Source: Stutzerimonas decontaminans
Lineage (GTDB): Bacteria; Pseudomonadota; Gammaproteobacteria; Pseudomonadales; Pseudomonadaceae
Assembly: GCF_000661915.1 (NCBI RefSeq)
Contig: NZ_CP007509.1
Span: 3,795,501-3,859,500 of the forward strand
Length of the DNA stretch: 64,000 bases
Direction: 5' to 3'
Positions 9,024 through 17,277 of the stretch are shown here, one piece after another. Positions within the stretch are counted from its first letter, which is position 1, and every line of letters begins with the position of its first letter. A program made the translations under genes and the position numbers. Under the pieces are notes generated by a model. The model ran no database searches, was not told the origin of the DNA, and saw nothing but the letters and a program-made list of their open reading frames with translations.

Positions 9024-9509
9024 TCAGCGCTTGTGGTTGCGCACTTCGGCGCTGCGCAGCGTGGGGGCCAGCTTGTCCAGCACGCCGTTGACGAACTTGT
9101 GTCCGTCGGTGGCGCCGTAGACTTTGGCCAGCTCGATACCTTCGTTGATGACCACGCGGTAAGGCACGTCGATGCGCTGCATCAGCTCGTAGGTAGACAG
9201 GCGCAGAATCGCCAGCTCCACCGGATCGAGCTCCTCCAGCGGACGGTCGAGATTCGGCGCGATGGCACCGTCGACTTCACTCTTGGTGCGCGCGACACCG
9301 GTCAACAGCTCGTGGAAGTAGCTGCCGTCCACCCCGGAGAAATCGTTGTCGACGCGGAACTGCGCCTCGATTTCGTTGAGGCTCTGACCGGCCATGTGCC
9401 ATTGATACAGCGCCTGCATCGCCAGGCTGCGAGCGACCCGGCGCGTGGCGATCTTGCCCTTGGCCTTGGGCTGGGGAGCGTCCTGGCTATCGTCGTGATT
9501 CAGGCTCAC
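9024..9509 (-). CDS. nusB: Transcription antitermination factor NusB
   Basis: A 161-residue all-helical RNA-binding protein that, with NusE (S10), supports rRNA antitermination. The core starts at [21 protein letters not shown] and continues through [26 protein letters not shown] and [29 protein letters not shown], all typical NusB blocks. The N-terminal extension of about 18 residues is charged and probably disordered. The start is GTG at 9507-9509 in a GTGA overlap with the ribH stop, preceded by GGAGG. Coupling of nusB to riboflavin genes is common in proteobacteria. Confidence 0.95.
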   Translation of the reverse strand: MSLNHDDSQDAPQPKAKGKIATRRVARSLAMQALYQWHMAGQSLNEIEAQFRVDNDFSGVDGSYFHELLTGVARTKSEVDGAIAPNLDRPLEELDPVELAILRLSTYELMQRIDVPYRVVINEGIELAKVYGATDGHKFVNGVLDKLAPTLRSAEVRNHKR

Positions 9510-9982
9510 TTCGCCTCCAGCTGCGACAGCAGGCTCACCATTTCCAGTGCGGAAAGTGCGGCTTCGGCGCCCTTGTTGCCGGCCTTGGTGCCGGAGCGTT
9601 CGATGGCCTGTTCGATGGAATCGACGGTCAGTACGCCGAAGGCGACCGGCACACCGAATTCCATGGAAACCTGAGCCAGACCCTTGGTGCATTCGCCGGC
9701 AACGTATTCGAAGTGCGGCGTGCCGCCACGAATGACCGCGCCGAGGGCGACGATGGCGTCGTATTCACCCTGCTGGGCGACCTTCTGCGCGACCAGCGGA
9801 ATCTCGAAGGCACCCGGTGCGCGGATGATGGTGATGTCGTTCTCGCTGACGCCGTGGCGAACCAGCGCGTCGACCGCGCCGCTGACCAGGCTCTCGACGA
9901 CGAAGCTGTTGAAGCGGCCTACGACCAGGGCGTATTTGCCCTGCGGGGCGATGAAGGTTCCTTCGATGGTCTTCAGGGGCAT
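9506..9982 (-). CDS. ribH: 6,7-dimethyl-8-ribityllumazine synthase
   Basis: A 158-residue lumazine synthase, which condenses 3,4-dihydroxy-2-butanone 4-phosphate with the ribitylaminopyrimidine to give the direct precursor of riboflavin. It normally assembles as a 60-mer or smaller capsid. Visible motifs are [29 protein letters not shown] and [14 protein letters not shown], which contains the catalytic His. The length is typical. It follows ribBA after a 58-bp gap that contains a strong GC hairpin (10013-10035). Confidence 0.96.
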   Translation of the reverse strand: MPLKTIEGTFIAPQGKYALVVGRFNSFVVESLVSGAVDALVRHGVSENDITIIRAPGAFEIPLVAQKVAQQGEYDAIVALGAVIRGGTPHFEYVAGECTKGLAQVSMEFGVPVAFGVLTVDSIEQAIERSGTKAGNKGAEAALSALEMVSLLSQLEAK

Positions 9983-10012
9983 GGGTGCTTTCTCATCTCT
10001 TTAAAGAACGAA

Positions 10013-10035
10013 GGCGCCGCGGACTGCGCGGCGCC
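10013..10035 (-). terminator. Intercistronic hairpin between ribBA and ribH (possible partial terminator)
   Basis: GGCGCCGC (10013-10020) pairs perfectly with GCGGCGCC (10028-10035), giving an 8-bp GC stem with a 7-nt loop. In the leftward transcript it is followed by TTCGTTCTTT, a poor, interrupted U-tract. It may attenuate or process the message between ribBA and the ribH-nusB-thiL-pgpA part. Confidence 0.4.
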
Positions 10036-10040
10036 TCTGA

Positions 10041-11120
10041 TTATTCGGCCGGGAGGTATTCTACAACTTCCAGATCAAAGCCGGATATCGCGTTGAACTT
10101 CATTGGCGCGCTCATCAGGCGCATCTTGCGAACGCCCAAGTCACGCAGGATCTGCGAACCGGCGCCGACGGTGCTGTAGGTAGCCGGGGTCGGCGGCTGC
10201 TGACGGGTCAGCTGCGCCAGCAGCTGCGGGCCGGTCAGCGGGTTGCCGAGCAGCAGCACGACGCCCTTGCCGGCCTTGGCAACCTCGCTCATCGCCGCGC
10301 GCAGGCTCCAGCGGCCCGGCACGGTGACCAGCAACAGATCACGCAGCGGCTCCATGTTGTGCACGCGGACCAGCGTCGGCTCCTCCGGGGAGATTTCGCC
10401 GCGGGTCAGCGCCATGTGCACGGTGTCCTCGACGCCGTCGCGGTAGGTGACCAGGTTGAACTGGCCCAGCTCGGTTTCCAGCGGCTGTTCGGAAACCCGC
10501 TCGACGGTACGCTCGTGGATCATGCGGTAGTGGATCAGGTCGGCGATGGTGCCGATCTTCAGACCATGCTGCTCGGCGAAGGCTTCCAGCTCAGGACGGC
10601 GCGCCATGGTGCCGTCGTCATTCATGATCTCGCAAATCACCCCGCTCGGCTCGAAACCACCCATGCGCGCCAGGTCGCAGGCCGCTTCGGTATGGCCGGC
10701 ACGCGCCAGCACGCCGCCGGGCTGGGCCATCAACGGGAAGATATGACCGGGGCTGACGATGTCCTCGGCCACGGCATTGCGCGCCACAGCAGCCTGCACG
10801 GTACGCGCACGGTCGGCAGCGGAGATGCCGGTGGTCACCCCTTCGGCGGCCTCGATGGAGACGGTGAACTTGGTGCCGAAGCCCGAGCCGTTGCGCGGCG
10901 CCATCAGCGGCAGCTTGAGCAGTTCGCAGCGCTCGCGGGTCATCGGCATGCAGATCAGGCCGCGGGCGAAGCGCGCCATGAAGTTGATGTGCTCGGCGGT
11001 GACGCATTCGGAAGCGACGATGATGTCGCCCTCGTTCTCGCGATCCTCGTCATCCATGAGGATGACCATCTTGCCGGCGCGGATGTCTTCGATCAGTTCT
11101 TCAGCGGTATTGAGCGCCAT
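10041..11120 (-). CDS. ribBA: 3,4-dihydroxy-2-butanone-4-phosphate synthase fused to a degenerate GTP cyclohydrolase II domain
   Basis: 359 residues. The N-terminal domain, about residues 1-200, is a complete RibB: MALNTAEELIEDIRAGKMVI, the acidic Mg site DDEDRENEGDII, RAGHTEAACDLARM and GVICEIMNDDGTMAR. It makes the four-carbon unit of riboflavin from ribulose 5-phosphate. The C-terminal domain, about residues 210-359, has the overall RibA fold pattern but lacks the cysteine-rich zinc motif seen in the separate ribA ([12 protein letters not shown]). It also lacks the [10 protein letters not shown] block, so it should not have cyclohydrolase activity. The start ATG at 11118-11120 follows GGAGAC. 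The gene lies 11 bp after ribE. Confidence 0.93.
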   Translation of the reverse strand: MALNTAEELIEDIRAGKMVILMDDEDRENEGDIIVASECVTAEHINFMARFARGLICMPMTRERCELLKLPLMAPRNGSGFGTKFTVSIEAAEGVTTGISAADRARTVQAAVARNAVAEDIVSPGHIFPLMAQPGGVLARAGHTEAACDLARMGGFEPSGVICEIMNDDGTMARRPELEAFAEQHGLKIGTIADLIHYRMIHERTVERVSEQPLETELGQFNLVTYRDGVEDTVHMALTRGEISPEEPTLVRVHNMEPLRDLLLVTVPGRWSLRAAMSEVAKAGKGVVLLLGNPLTGPQLLAQLTRQQPPTPATYSTVGAGSQILRDLGVRKMRLMSAPMKFNAISGFDLEVVEYLPAE

Positions 11121-11131
11121 GGGGCGTCTCC

Positions 11132-11794
11132 TCAATTCTTCAGGTAGCCGTGCTCGGCGAGAAAACCTTCGGTGAGCCCCGAGGCCTTGGGTTCGGCGGC
11201 CTTGTCGCCCATCATCAGGCGCTCCAGGTAACGCGCCAGCAGGTCGACTTCCAGGTTCACCTGCCGCCCGGGGCGGTAGTCGGCCATGATGGTTTCGCCG
11301 AGGGTGTGCGGCACGATGGTCAGCTCGAATTCGGCGCCATTGACCGCGTTGACCGTGAGGCTGGTGCCGTCGACGGTGATTGAGCCCTTCAGCGCGATGT
11401 ACTTGGCCAGCTCGCGCGGGGCACGGATGCGAAACTGCACCGCACGTGCATTATCTTCCCGGGAGACGACCTCACCGACACCGTCGACATGACCGCTGAC
11501 CAGATGGCCGCCGAGGCGGCTGGTAGGGGTCAGGGCCTTTTCCAGGTTGACCCGGCTGCCGGCCTTGAGGTCGATGAAGGCGGTGCGCGCGAGGGTTTCG
11601 CGACTGACGTCGGCCCAGAAGCCGTTGCCCGGCAGCTCGACCGCAGTCAGGCAGACGCCGTTGACCGCGATGCTGTCGCCCAGTTTGACGTCGCCCAGAT
11701 CCAGCTTGCCGGTTTCGACCAGCACGCGTACGTCGCCGCCCTTGGGCGTGAGCGCACGGATGGTGCCGATGGCTTCGATTATTCCGGTGAACAT
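11132..11794 (-). CDS. ribE: Riboflavin synthase (alpha subunit)
   Basis: A 220-residue enzyme that dismutates two lumazine molecules to riboflavin. Two repeated lumazine-binding barrels are visible. The first begins MFTGIIEAIGTI and includes GDSIAVNGVCLTAVEL; the second includes HLVSGHVDGVG and GSITVDGTSLTVNAV. Length and repeat structure are those of RibE (called RibC in some species). It has its own Shine-Dalgarno, GGGAGG (11799-11804), 4 bases before the ATG, and is overlapped by a possible leader ORF at 11779-11829. It is the first gene after the FMN riboswitch, so its expression should fall when FMN is abundant. Confidence 0.96.
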   Translation of the reverse strand: MFTGIIEAIGTIRALTPKGGDVRVLVETGKLDLGDVKLGDSIAVNGVCLTAVELPGNGFWADVSRETLARTAFIDLKAGSRVNLEKALTPTSRLGGHLVSGHVDGVGEVVSREDNARAVQFRIRAPRELAKYIALKGSITVDGTSLTVNAVNGAEFELTIVPHTLGETIMADYRPGRQVNLEVDLLARYLERLMMGDKAAEPKASGLTEGFLAEHGYLKN

Positions 11795-11829
11795 GTGGCC
11801 TCCCGTGGAAGGCGGGTAAAACGTTGCAT
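11779..11829 (-). CDS. Possible 16-residue leader peptide overlapping the ribE start
   Basis: ATG at 11827-11829 opens a short frame encoding MQRFTRLPREATCSPE, with TAA at 11779-11781, 13 bases inside ribE and out of frame with it. An AGGAG Shine-Dalgarno lies 8 bases upstream, inside the 3' arm of the hairpin at 11840-11858. The layout suits translational coupling: ribosomes ending on the leader would terminate beside the ribE start. No family is recognised, and coding evidence is limited to the ribosome binding site and position. It could be a chance ORF. Confidence 0.4.
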   Translation of the reverse strand: MQRFTRLPREATCSPE

Positions 11830-11839
11830 ACGACGAACT

Positions 11840-11858
11840 CCTGTTTTTGAAAAACAGG
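11840..11858 (-). promoter_or_regulatory. Hairpin masking a Shine-Dalgarno downstream of the FMN aptamer
   Basis: On the leftward transcript, CCTGTTTT and AAAACAGG form an 8-bp stem that closes a very small loop (TC, or longer with fraying). The 3' arm runs into AGGAG, the Shine-Dalgarno of the small ORF beginning at 11829. It lies about 60 bases 3' of the FMN aptamer and is the likely expression platform, acting on translation initiation. Confidence 0.55.
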
Positions 11859-11917
11859 GCGCTACGGATCGATAGGGATGCATGACGGGCGCACGGACGG
11901 CGTCCATCGGGATATCC

Positions 11918-12186
11918 CGCTCTCTCTCATCCGGACTATACCGTCGGCCCCGGAATCACACCGGGTCTGCTGACCTTGCCTAGGCAAGCGCTCGCGGGCT
12001 AGACGCGATTGAAAGCTACTGCGCGCAGAGCATGCTGCGTTGTGGTCCTCCTCGAAGTGCTCATTTACCAGGGTAAACTCCGCCTTCTCGTCGAATCACG
12101 CCTTGCCTGCTCAGCGCTCGCTACGCTTTCATCCTTGTAACTGCGCCATTACCGCCGGTGGGGAATCGCACCCCGCCCTGAGAACG
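11918..12186 (-). promoter_or_regulatory. FMN riboswitch (RFN element)
   Basis: On the minus strand the conserved RFN blocks occur in order: CGTTCTC (P1 5' strand), AGGGCGGGGTGCGATTCCCC, ACCGGCGGTAAT, then AGCCCGCGAGCGC, GGTCAGCAGACCCGGTG, TGATTCCGGGGCCGACGG, TATAGTCCGGATGAGAGAGAGCG. P1 closes as CGTTCTC (12180-12186) with GAGAGCG (11918-11924), with one G-U pair. It lies directly upstream of ribE and controls the riboflavin genes. The variable stem between the GGCGGTAAT and AGCCCGCGAG blocks is greatly enlarged (see 12004-12150). Confidence 0.95.
12004..12150 (-). repeat. Long structured insert in the variable stem of the FMN riboswitch
   Basis: About 145 bases separate the two conserved strands of the riboswitch where a short variable stem usually sits. 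The ends of the insert are near-complementary: GATTGAAAGC (12007-12016) with GCTTTCATCC (12124-12133), and GCGCAGAGCA (12022-12031) with TGCTCAGCGC (12109-12118). Both pairings contain single mismatches or bulges. Inside lies TTTACC-CT-GGTAAA (near 12064-12077, read on the minus strand). The whole insert can therefore fold as one long branched arm without disturbing the aptamer. It resembles dispersed structured repeats of Pseudomonas intergenic DNA, but I could not verify this. Confidence 0.55.
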
Positions 12187-12316
12187 TTGGGCCGCTTGCG
12201 GCCCGGCAGCGTTTTTAACACAAATAGCGGCGCGGGGCAGCCCGATATCGCCAGATAGCAGCTATGAGGGTGCAAGACGAAGGCTATCGGCAGACGCTGC
12301 CGGCACGGGTTGCCGA

Positions 12317-13417
12317 TCAGCTGGCCGGGCGCGCCACGATTTTCCAGTCGTCACCCACCGCACGGATGTCGACAATCTTCAGCTCGCGCGCCTCGTTCAT
12401 GCGTTCCAGAGGCAGCTCCAGCAGCGGGCGCGCCGTGGAGCCGAGAAACTTGGCTGCCATGAACACTTGGTATTCGTCGATCAGGCCGAGACTGGCGAAC
12501 GCACCGACCAGCCGCGGGCCGGCCTCGACCAGCACCTCGTTGGCACCACGGGCAGCCAGCTCGCGCAGCAGCGCGGTCAGGTCGACCCGCTCCTGTCCCA
12601 GCACCAGCGCCTGATGGCCGGCGCGACGATAGGTCTCCTCGCAACCAGCGACCGCCGTGACGACCAGCGCTGGACCAGCCTGAAAGAACGGCGCATCCAG
12701 CGGCACTCGCAGCCGACCATCGACCAGCACCCGCAGCGGCTGGCGCTGCAGCGCCAGCGCGGTGGTTTCCGCGTCCAGCCCCAGTTCATCGCCACGCACG
12801 GTCAGCCGCGCGGCGTCCATCAGCACCGTATCGGCGCCGGTCAGCACGACGCTGGAGCGAGCGCGCAGGCGCTGCACCTCGGCGCGTGCCGCCGGCCCGG
12901 TGATCCACTGACTCTCGCCGCTGGCCATCGCGGTGCGCCCGTCCAGGCTCATCGCGAGTTTGGCGCGAACGAACGGCAGGCCGCTTTCCATACGCTTGAT
13001 AAAGCCGCAGTTGAGCTCCCGCGCCTCGGCTTCCAGCACGCCGCTGGCGACTTCGATGCCGGCGCTGCGCAGTAATTGCAGGCCACGCCCGGCGACCTGC
13101 GGGTTGGGGTCTTGCATAGCCGCCACCACCCGCCCGACACCGGCCTTGACCAGCGCTTCGGCACAGGGCGGCGTGCGCCCGTAATGACTGCAGGGTTCGA
13201 GGGTGACGTAGGCGGTGGCGCCGCGGGCGCGCTCGCCCGCCTGGCGCAACGCGTGGACCTCAGCATGCGGCTCACCGGCACGCACGTGCCAGCCTTCACC
13301 GACCAACTCACCATCAGCGACGATGACGCAGCCGACCCGCGGGTTCGGGTGGGTCGAATACAGCCCCTTACGCGCCAACTGCAGTGCGCGGGCCATCCAG
13401 GCGTGATCGGTGGTCAT
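12317..13417 (-). CDS. ribD: Bifunctional riboflavin deaminase/reductase RibD
   Basis: A 366-residue fusion. The N-terminal CMP/dCMP-deaminase-like domain (about 1-145) carries the zinc motif HAEVHAL and [11 protein letters not shown]. The C-terminal reductase domain (about 148-366) includes [20 protein letters not shown] and a nucleotide-binding region. Together they convert the RibA product to the ribitylamino form two steps on. The start ATG at 13415-13417 overlaps the nrdR stop (ATGA). RibD lies upstream of the FMN riboswitch in the direction of transcription, so it is expressed from the nrdR side and is not directly switched by it. Confidence 0.96.
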   Translation of the reverse strand: MTTDHAWMARALQLARKGLYSTHPNPRVGCVIVADGELVGEGWHVRAGEPHAEVHALRQAGERARGATAYVTLEPCSHYGRTPPCAEALVKAGVGRVVAAMQDPNPQVAGRGLQLLRSAGIEVASGVLEAEARELNCGFIKRMESGLPFVRAKLAMSLDGRTAMASGESQWITGPAARAEVQRLRARSSVVLTGADTVLMDAARLTVRGDELGLDAETTALALQRQPLRVLVDGRLRVPLDAPFFQAGPALVVTAVAGCEETYRRAGHQALVLGQERVDLTALLRELAARGANEVLVEAGPRLVGAFASLGLIDEYQVFMAAKFLGSTARPLLELPLERMNEARELKIVDIRAVGDDWKIVARPAS

Positions 13418-13881
13418 TCGGGCTTCGCTGGCTCGCGGGACAGGCGCTCGATTTCCTCACGGAATTCGTTGAGGTCCTGAAAGCGGCGATAGACGGAAGC
13501 AAAGCGGATATAGGCGACCTCATCGAGCTTCTGCAGCTCGGCCATCACCAGTTCGCCGAGCACCCGCGACTTTATTTCGCGCTCGCCGGTGGCGCGCAGC
13601 TGATGCTTGATATGGGCGATCGCAGCTTCCAGGCGCTCGACGCTGACCGGACGCTTCTCCAGCGCGCGCTGCATACCGGCGCGTAGTTTCTGCTCGTCGA
13701 ACGGCTGGCGGCTGCCATCGGACTTGATCAGTCGTGGCATCACCAGTTCAGCGGTTTCGAAGGTAGTGAAGCGCTCGCCACAGGCCAGGCACTCGCGGCG
13801 ACGGCGCACCTGATCGCCTTCGGCAACCAGGCGGGAATCGATGACCTTGGTATCGTTGGCGGCACAGAAGGGACAATGCAT
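13414..13881 (-). CDS. nrdR: NrdR, transcriptional repressor of ribonucleotide reductase genes
   Basis: A 155-residue regulator. A zinc ribbon at the N-terminus uses CPFC (residues 3-6) and CLAC (31-34). It is followed by the conserved [17 protein letters not shown] block and then an ATP-cone domain (about 47-140) that senses ATP/dATP. The ATG at 13879-13881 gives the canonical MHCPFC start; no strong Shine-Dalgarno is visible. It overlaps ribD by 4 bases, a common proteobacterial arrangement. Confidence 0.96.
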   Translation of the reverse strand: MHCPFCAANDTKVIDSRLVAEGDQVRRRRECLACGERFTTFETAELVMPRLIKSDGSRQPFDEQKLRAGMQRALEKRPVSVERLEAAIAHIKHQLRATGEREIKSRVLGELVMAELQKLDEVAYIRFASVYRRFQDLNEFREEIERLSREPAKPE

Positions 13882-13994
13882 TTGGCTGAAATCGGTCGTA
13901 CGTCGGGACGGCCATGGTAGCGCATCCGACCGGCAAGACAAGGCGACGGCTTTGCTGCTATACAAGCCCGCAATCGTCGTTCAGGAGGCTGTCC

Positions 13995-14420
13995 GTGCCG
14001 CCACGTTTTTTCGTTCTCCCTGCCTTCCTGGCCTTGCTCGCCGGCTGCAGCAGTAAGCCCAGCGAAGCGCCGACCGCACCGGTCGAGCTGAGCACCGCCC
14101 CGCACTCCAAACTGCTCAACGAACTGAGCGGTAGCCTGATCGGCGCGCCGGCTGGCAGCGACGTGGAGCTGGCACTGCTGGAGGTCGATCGTCGCGACCA
14201 GCCGGACCGCCTGCTCAGCAATGTCCAGCTCAAAGGCCGCGATAGCCAACTGCCCTTCATCCTGCAGTTCAACCCCGACGCCTTTCCCACCGGCCAGCGT
14301 GTCGAGCTGCGCGGCCGGGTCACCCGGGCCGGCCAGCTGATCATGCGGCTGCCGCCGCGAACCATATCCAGCCCCGCCAGCCAGGCGCTCGGCCCGCTGC
14401 AGCTGGTTCCGGCGCCGTGA
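13995..14420 (+). CDS. YbaY-family lipoprotein
   Basis: A 141-residue putative outer-membrane-anchored lipoprotein. It starts with GTG at 13995, 6 bases after an AGGAGG. The N-terminus [17 protein letters not shown] has a lipobox LAGC, so cleavage before the Cys near residue 17 is expected. The body is a single small beta-sandwich of the YbaY/pilotin-like type (motifs [22 protein letters not shown] and [11 protein letters not shown]). Family members act as small periplasmic chaperone-like lipoproteins, but the exact role is unknown. It overlaps the next gene by four bases (GTGA), so the two are probably co-translated. Confidence 0.75.
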   Translation: MPPRFFVLPAFLALLAGCSSKPSEAPTAPVELSTAPHSKLLNELSGSLIGAPAGSDVELALLEVDRRDQPDRLLSNVQLKGRDSQLPFILQFNPDAFPTGQRVELRGRVTRAGQLIMRLPPRTISSPASQALGPLQLVPAP

Positions 14421-15070
14421 GCGCACCGGCCGCATTACAGGCGGCACTGAACGAACTGCTGGGCGACGCACGCCTGGTTGCCGAGCCGCTGCCGGGCACC
14501 GATCTGCGACTCTGGCTGATCGACGCCGCCAATATGGACCGCGCCTTCAGCCCCGAGGAAACCCGGCGGATACTCGAAGACCCGCCGTACTGGAGCTTCT
14601 GCTGGGCCAGCGGCCTCGTGCTGGCGCGCTGGCTGGCCGAAAACCCCGAGTGGGTGCGCGGCAAGCGCGTGCTGGATTTCGGTGCCGGCTCAGGTGTCGC
14701 GGCCATCGCCGCCGCCAAGGCAGGCGCTGCCGAAGTGGTGGCCTGCGATCTCGACCCGCTGGCGCTCGCCGCCTGCCAGGCCAACGCCGTGCTCAATGGC
14801 GTCGAGCTACGCTATTCCCAAGACTTCTTCGCCGAGGCGGATCGCTACGATCTGATCGTCGTGGCCGATGTGCTCTACGACCGCGCCAATCTGCCGCTGC
14901 TGGATCACTTCCTCAGTCGTGGACGCGAAGCGCTGGTGGCCGATTCGCGGGTGCGCGATTTCGCCCACCCGCTGTACCGGCGCCTGGACGTGCTGGATGC
15001 CTGCACCTGGCCGGATCTGGCCGAGCCGGCAGAGTTTCGCCAGGTCAGCCTCTATCACGCGACGCGCTAG
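14417..15070 (+). CDS. Class I SAM-dependent methyltransferase (ETFB/Nnt1-like)
   Basis: A 217-residue Rossmann-fold methyltransferase. Motif I is [19 protein letters not shown], the acidic post-I residue follows in [17 protein letters not shown], and [13 protein letters not shown] is motif II. The pattern [15 protein letters not shown] before motif I is typical of the protein-lysine or N-methyltransferase family that includes ETFB-KMT and Nnt1-like proteins. The protein substrate cannot be told from the sequence. The GTG start overlaps the preceding lipoprotein stop. A short gap of 16 bp leads to thpR, so the three genes look like one operon. Confidence 0.82.
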   Translation: MSAPAALQAALNELLGDARLVAEPLPGTDLRLWLIDAANMDRAFSPEETRRILEDPPYWSFCWASGLVLARWLAENPEWVRGKRVLDFGAGSGVAAIAAAKAGAAEVVACDLDPLALAACQANAVLNGVELRYSQDFFAEADRYDLIVVADVLYDRANLPLLDHFLSRGREALVADSRVRDFAHPLYRRLDVLDACTWPDLAEPAEFRQVSLYHATR

Positions 15071-15086
15071 TCGCACGGAGACCACC

Positions 15087-15608
15087 ATGAGCGAGGAAAA
15101 CCTGCGGCTGTTCTTCGCGCTACCCTGCCCGCCCGAGCAAGCGGCAGCGATCTGCGCGTGGCGGGACGACCAGGCGATCGACGGCCGAGCGGTGCCACGC
15201 GACAACCTGCACCTGACCCTGGCATTTCTCGGCGCACAGCCGAAGGATCATCTCGACGCCCTGTTGCAGATGGCGGCGACGGTGCAGACCGATTCCTTCA
15301 GCCTCACCCTCGACCGCCTGACCACTATCGGAAAAGGTTTCATCTGCCTGCAGCCCAGCACCACGCCTCCCGCACTCCTGCAGCTTGTCGAAGCGCTGAG
15401 CGAGCGGTTGGCGGCGCTTGGCGTAATTCTCGACTGCCGCCCCTTCCTGCCGCACCTGACGTTGAGCCGCCAGGCCCGATGCCGACCGCAGAAGCCGGCT
15501 CCGGATTTCAGCTGGCACGTCGATCGATTCGTGCTCTACCGCTCACGCAATACCGAGGATGGTGTGCACTACGACGAACTGGGCAGCTGGCCGCTGGCTG
15601 CGCCATAG
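15087..15608 (+). CDS. thpR: RNA 2',3'-cyclic phosphodiesterase (2H family)
   Basis: A 173-residue 2H phosphoesterase (LigT/ThpR). The two HxTx catalytic motifs are HLTL at residue 42 (in NLHLTLAFLG) and HLTL near residue 125 (in PFLPHLTLSRQ). The N-terminal RLFFALPCP is the usual family start. The enzyme opens 2',3'-cyclic phosphates on RNA ends, leaving 2'-phosphates. The start ATG at 15087 follows CGGAGA. It is convergent with the sulfurtransferase gene, with about 29 bp between. Confidence 0.9.
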   Translation: MSEENLRLFFALPCPPEQAAAICAWRDDQAIDGRAVPRDNLHLTLAFLGAQPKDHLDALLQMAATVQTDSFSLTLDRLTTIGKGFICLQPSTTPPALLQLVEALSERLAALGVILDCRPFLPHLTLSRQARCRPQKPAPDFSWHVDRFVLYRSRNTEDGVHYDELGSWPLAAP

Positions 15609-15637
15609 CAACCCGAAGGCTGCAATGGCGCTGTCGC

Positions 15638-15877
15638 TCAACGCGGTACTTCGATCAGAAAACGAAACAACGGACCGTGCTGTTCCACCGCCAGGCAGTT
15701 GTAGCCCTTGGCCTTGGCGTCCTCGGGGATGCCATGCACCGACTGCGAGCAGTCGGTCACCACTTCGAGCAACTGCCCCGGCTGCATGGTTTCCAGGGTT
15801 TCCAGCGTAGCGATGGCGTTGTACGGGCAATGCTCGCCACGCAGATCAAGCGAGAGATTCGGTTTGGCCTGGCTCAC
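15638..15877 (-). CDS. YedF/TusA-like sulfurtransferase-family protein
   Basis: A 79-residue TusA-fold protein. The family motif is present as DLRGEHCPYNAIATLETLE; the usual CPxP has become CPYN, while the reactive Cys is kept. The C-terminal half has the usual GYNCLAVEQHGPLFRFLIEV pattern. It starts with GTG at 15875-15877 behind AGGAGC and overlaps the transporter gene by 32 bases. Pairing of a YedE-type permease with a TusA/YedF-like protein is a known arrangement, linked to sulfur (thiosulfate) or selenium handling. Which applies here is unknown. Confidence 0.85.
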   Translation of the reverse strand: MSQAKPNLSLDLRGEHCPYNAIATLETLETMQPGQLLEVVTDCSQSVHGIPEDAKAKGYNCLAVEQHGPLFRFLIEVPR

Positions 15878-17072
15878 GGGCAGGGCTCCTTTTCGATTGG
15901 AAACGACGGGCGTTGAGGTGCACCAGCAACATGGCGACGGCCAGGCCGGCGAAGGTCAGCAGCAAGCCACTGGCCGGACCAAAGCTCTCGAGCAGATTGA
16001 TCTTCGGATAGGGCAGTGCCAGCGAGGTGCCGAGCTCGTCCCAGTAGACCGCCACCAGCGTGCCGCCGATGACATTGCCGACGCCGACAACCCAGAAGTG
16101 CACCTGCCCTTCCATGGCGCGATACATCCAGCCGGTTTCGCAGCCGCCGGCAACGACGATACCGATGCCAAACAGCACGCCACCGATGATTGCGTTCGGC
16201 CCCATCCAGAAAATCTTCGGACTTGCCCCTAGCCCGATGGCACCGAAAGTACCGACGCAGGCCACAGCCATGCCCAGCAGGATGCCGTAGGCCACGCGGG
16301 TTCGGCCGGTGGTCCAGAGGTCGCGCGCGGCACTGGTAAAGCAGATCTGTGCGCGCTCGATCAGCCCGCCGAACAACAAGCCGAACAGCACCGCCATGCC
16401 CAGCACCAGCGAGGCATCGAAACGCCAGGCGGCGAAGGCGACCGCAAGCACCGCGACCGCCGTGCCGATCCGGGCCTGCACCGTGGCCCGCCGCCGCGTG
16501 CCTTCCGCATCGCCGAACAGCGAACTGGCCTGGCTGCCGACCTTCAGCGGCGTGCGCAACCAGGGCAACAGGCAAATTTTCACACCTATCCAGGCGCCAC
16601 CCACGGTGGCCAACATGAACGCCCAGGCGTGCAGCGAGAACATCGGAATCCCGGTGAAGAAAGCCGCCAGGTTGCAGCCCATCGCCAGGCGCGCGCCGAA
16701 CCCGGCGATCACCCCACCGATCAGCCCCTGCAACAAGCGGCGCTTGCTGGTCGGCCAGCGCAGGCTGACGTTGTTTGCCCACAACGCCGCACACAGTGCG
16801 CCAAGCAACATGCCGATGATCATCACGCCGTCGATGCGATCGAGCGGCGTGCCGGCAAGGCCGATCAGCTTGAAGTAGCTCCACTCCTCGGGTGCGTAGC
16901 CGAACCAGGAAATGACGTGCCCACCCCAGCGAGTGAACTCCCCGGTGACGGCCCAGAAGGTGCCAGTTATGGCGAAGTAGTAAGCGGAAGCGACGCCCAG
17001 CGCGACAAGCGCGGGCAGCGGCGACCAGAAGCGCACGAGGTAGCGCTCCCAGAAGTCGGAGAGAACGGACAT
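15846..17072 (-). CDS. YeeE/YedE-family sulfur/selenium transporter
   Basis: A 408-residue polytopic inner membrane protein with about 10 hydrophobic segments in two homologous halves. Conserved cysteines lie in short re-entrant motifs: MGCNLAAFFTGIP in the first half, and AQICFTSAARD and VAGGCETGWMYRAMEG in the second. These match the YedE/YeeE (TsuA-like) family, in which such Cys residues relay thiosulfate or related anions. The gene ends 31 bases inside the downstream sulfurtransferase gene. Start ATG 17070-17072 follows AAGGAGC. It may equally be the selenium-metabolism YedE subtype; the substrate is not certain. Confidence 0.88.
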   Translation of the reverse strand: MSVLSDFWERYLVRFWSPLPALVALGVASAYYFAITGTFWAVTGEFTRWGGHVISWFGYAPEEWSYFKLIGLAGTPLDRIDGVMIIGMLLGALCAALWANNVSLRWPTSKRRLLQGLIGGVIAGFGARLAMGCNLAAFFTGIPMFSLHAWAFMLATVGGAWIGVKICLLPWLRTPLKVGSQASSLFGDAEGTRRRATVQARIGTAVAVLAVAFAAWRFDASLVLGMAVLFGLLFGGLIERAQICFTSAARDLWTTGRTRVAYGILLGMAVACVGTFGAIGLGASPKIFWMGPNAIIGGVLFGIGIVVAGGCETGWMYRAMEGQVHFWVVGVGNVIGGTLVAVYWDELGTSLALPYPKINLLESFGPASGLLLTFAGLAVAMLLVHLNARRFQSKRSPAREPGQTESLA

Positions 17073-17277
17073 GTGAAGCTCCTTATGACGCGCGACTGCA
17101 AACGCCGCACCGGTCTAGGAAAAGGGTTGCGCCACGATGAGCCGGCAAAGAGCCGTGCCATCCGGCGGGCGCAACCATAGACCAATGGCCGCGGGCATGC
17201 GAGCCCTTGCTTCCCGTGGCGGGCGCCCCCACATACCATGCACGCCTTTCCTGACATTCGTTGCCACGAGAATCCCG

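Noticed and set aside
11908..11919. CGGGATATCCCG palindrome just 3' of the FMN aptamer
   Set aside because: It has almost no loop and overlaps the P1 strand; the hairpin at 11840-11858 is a better expression-platform candidate.
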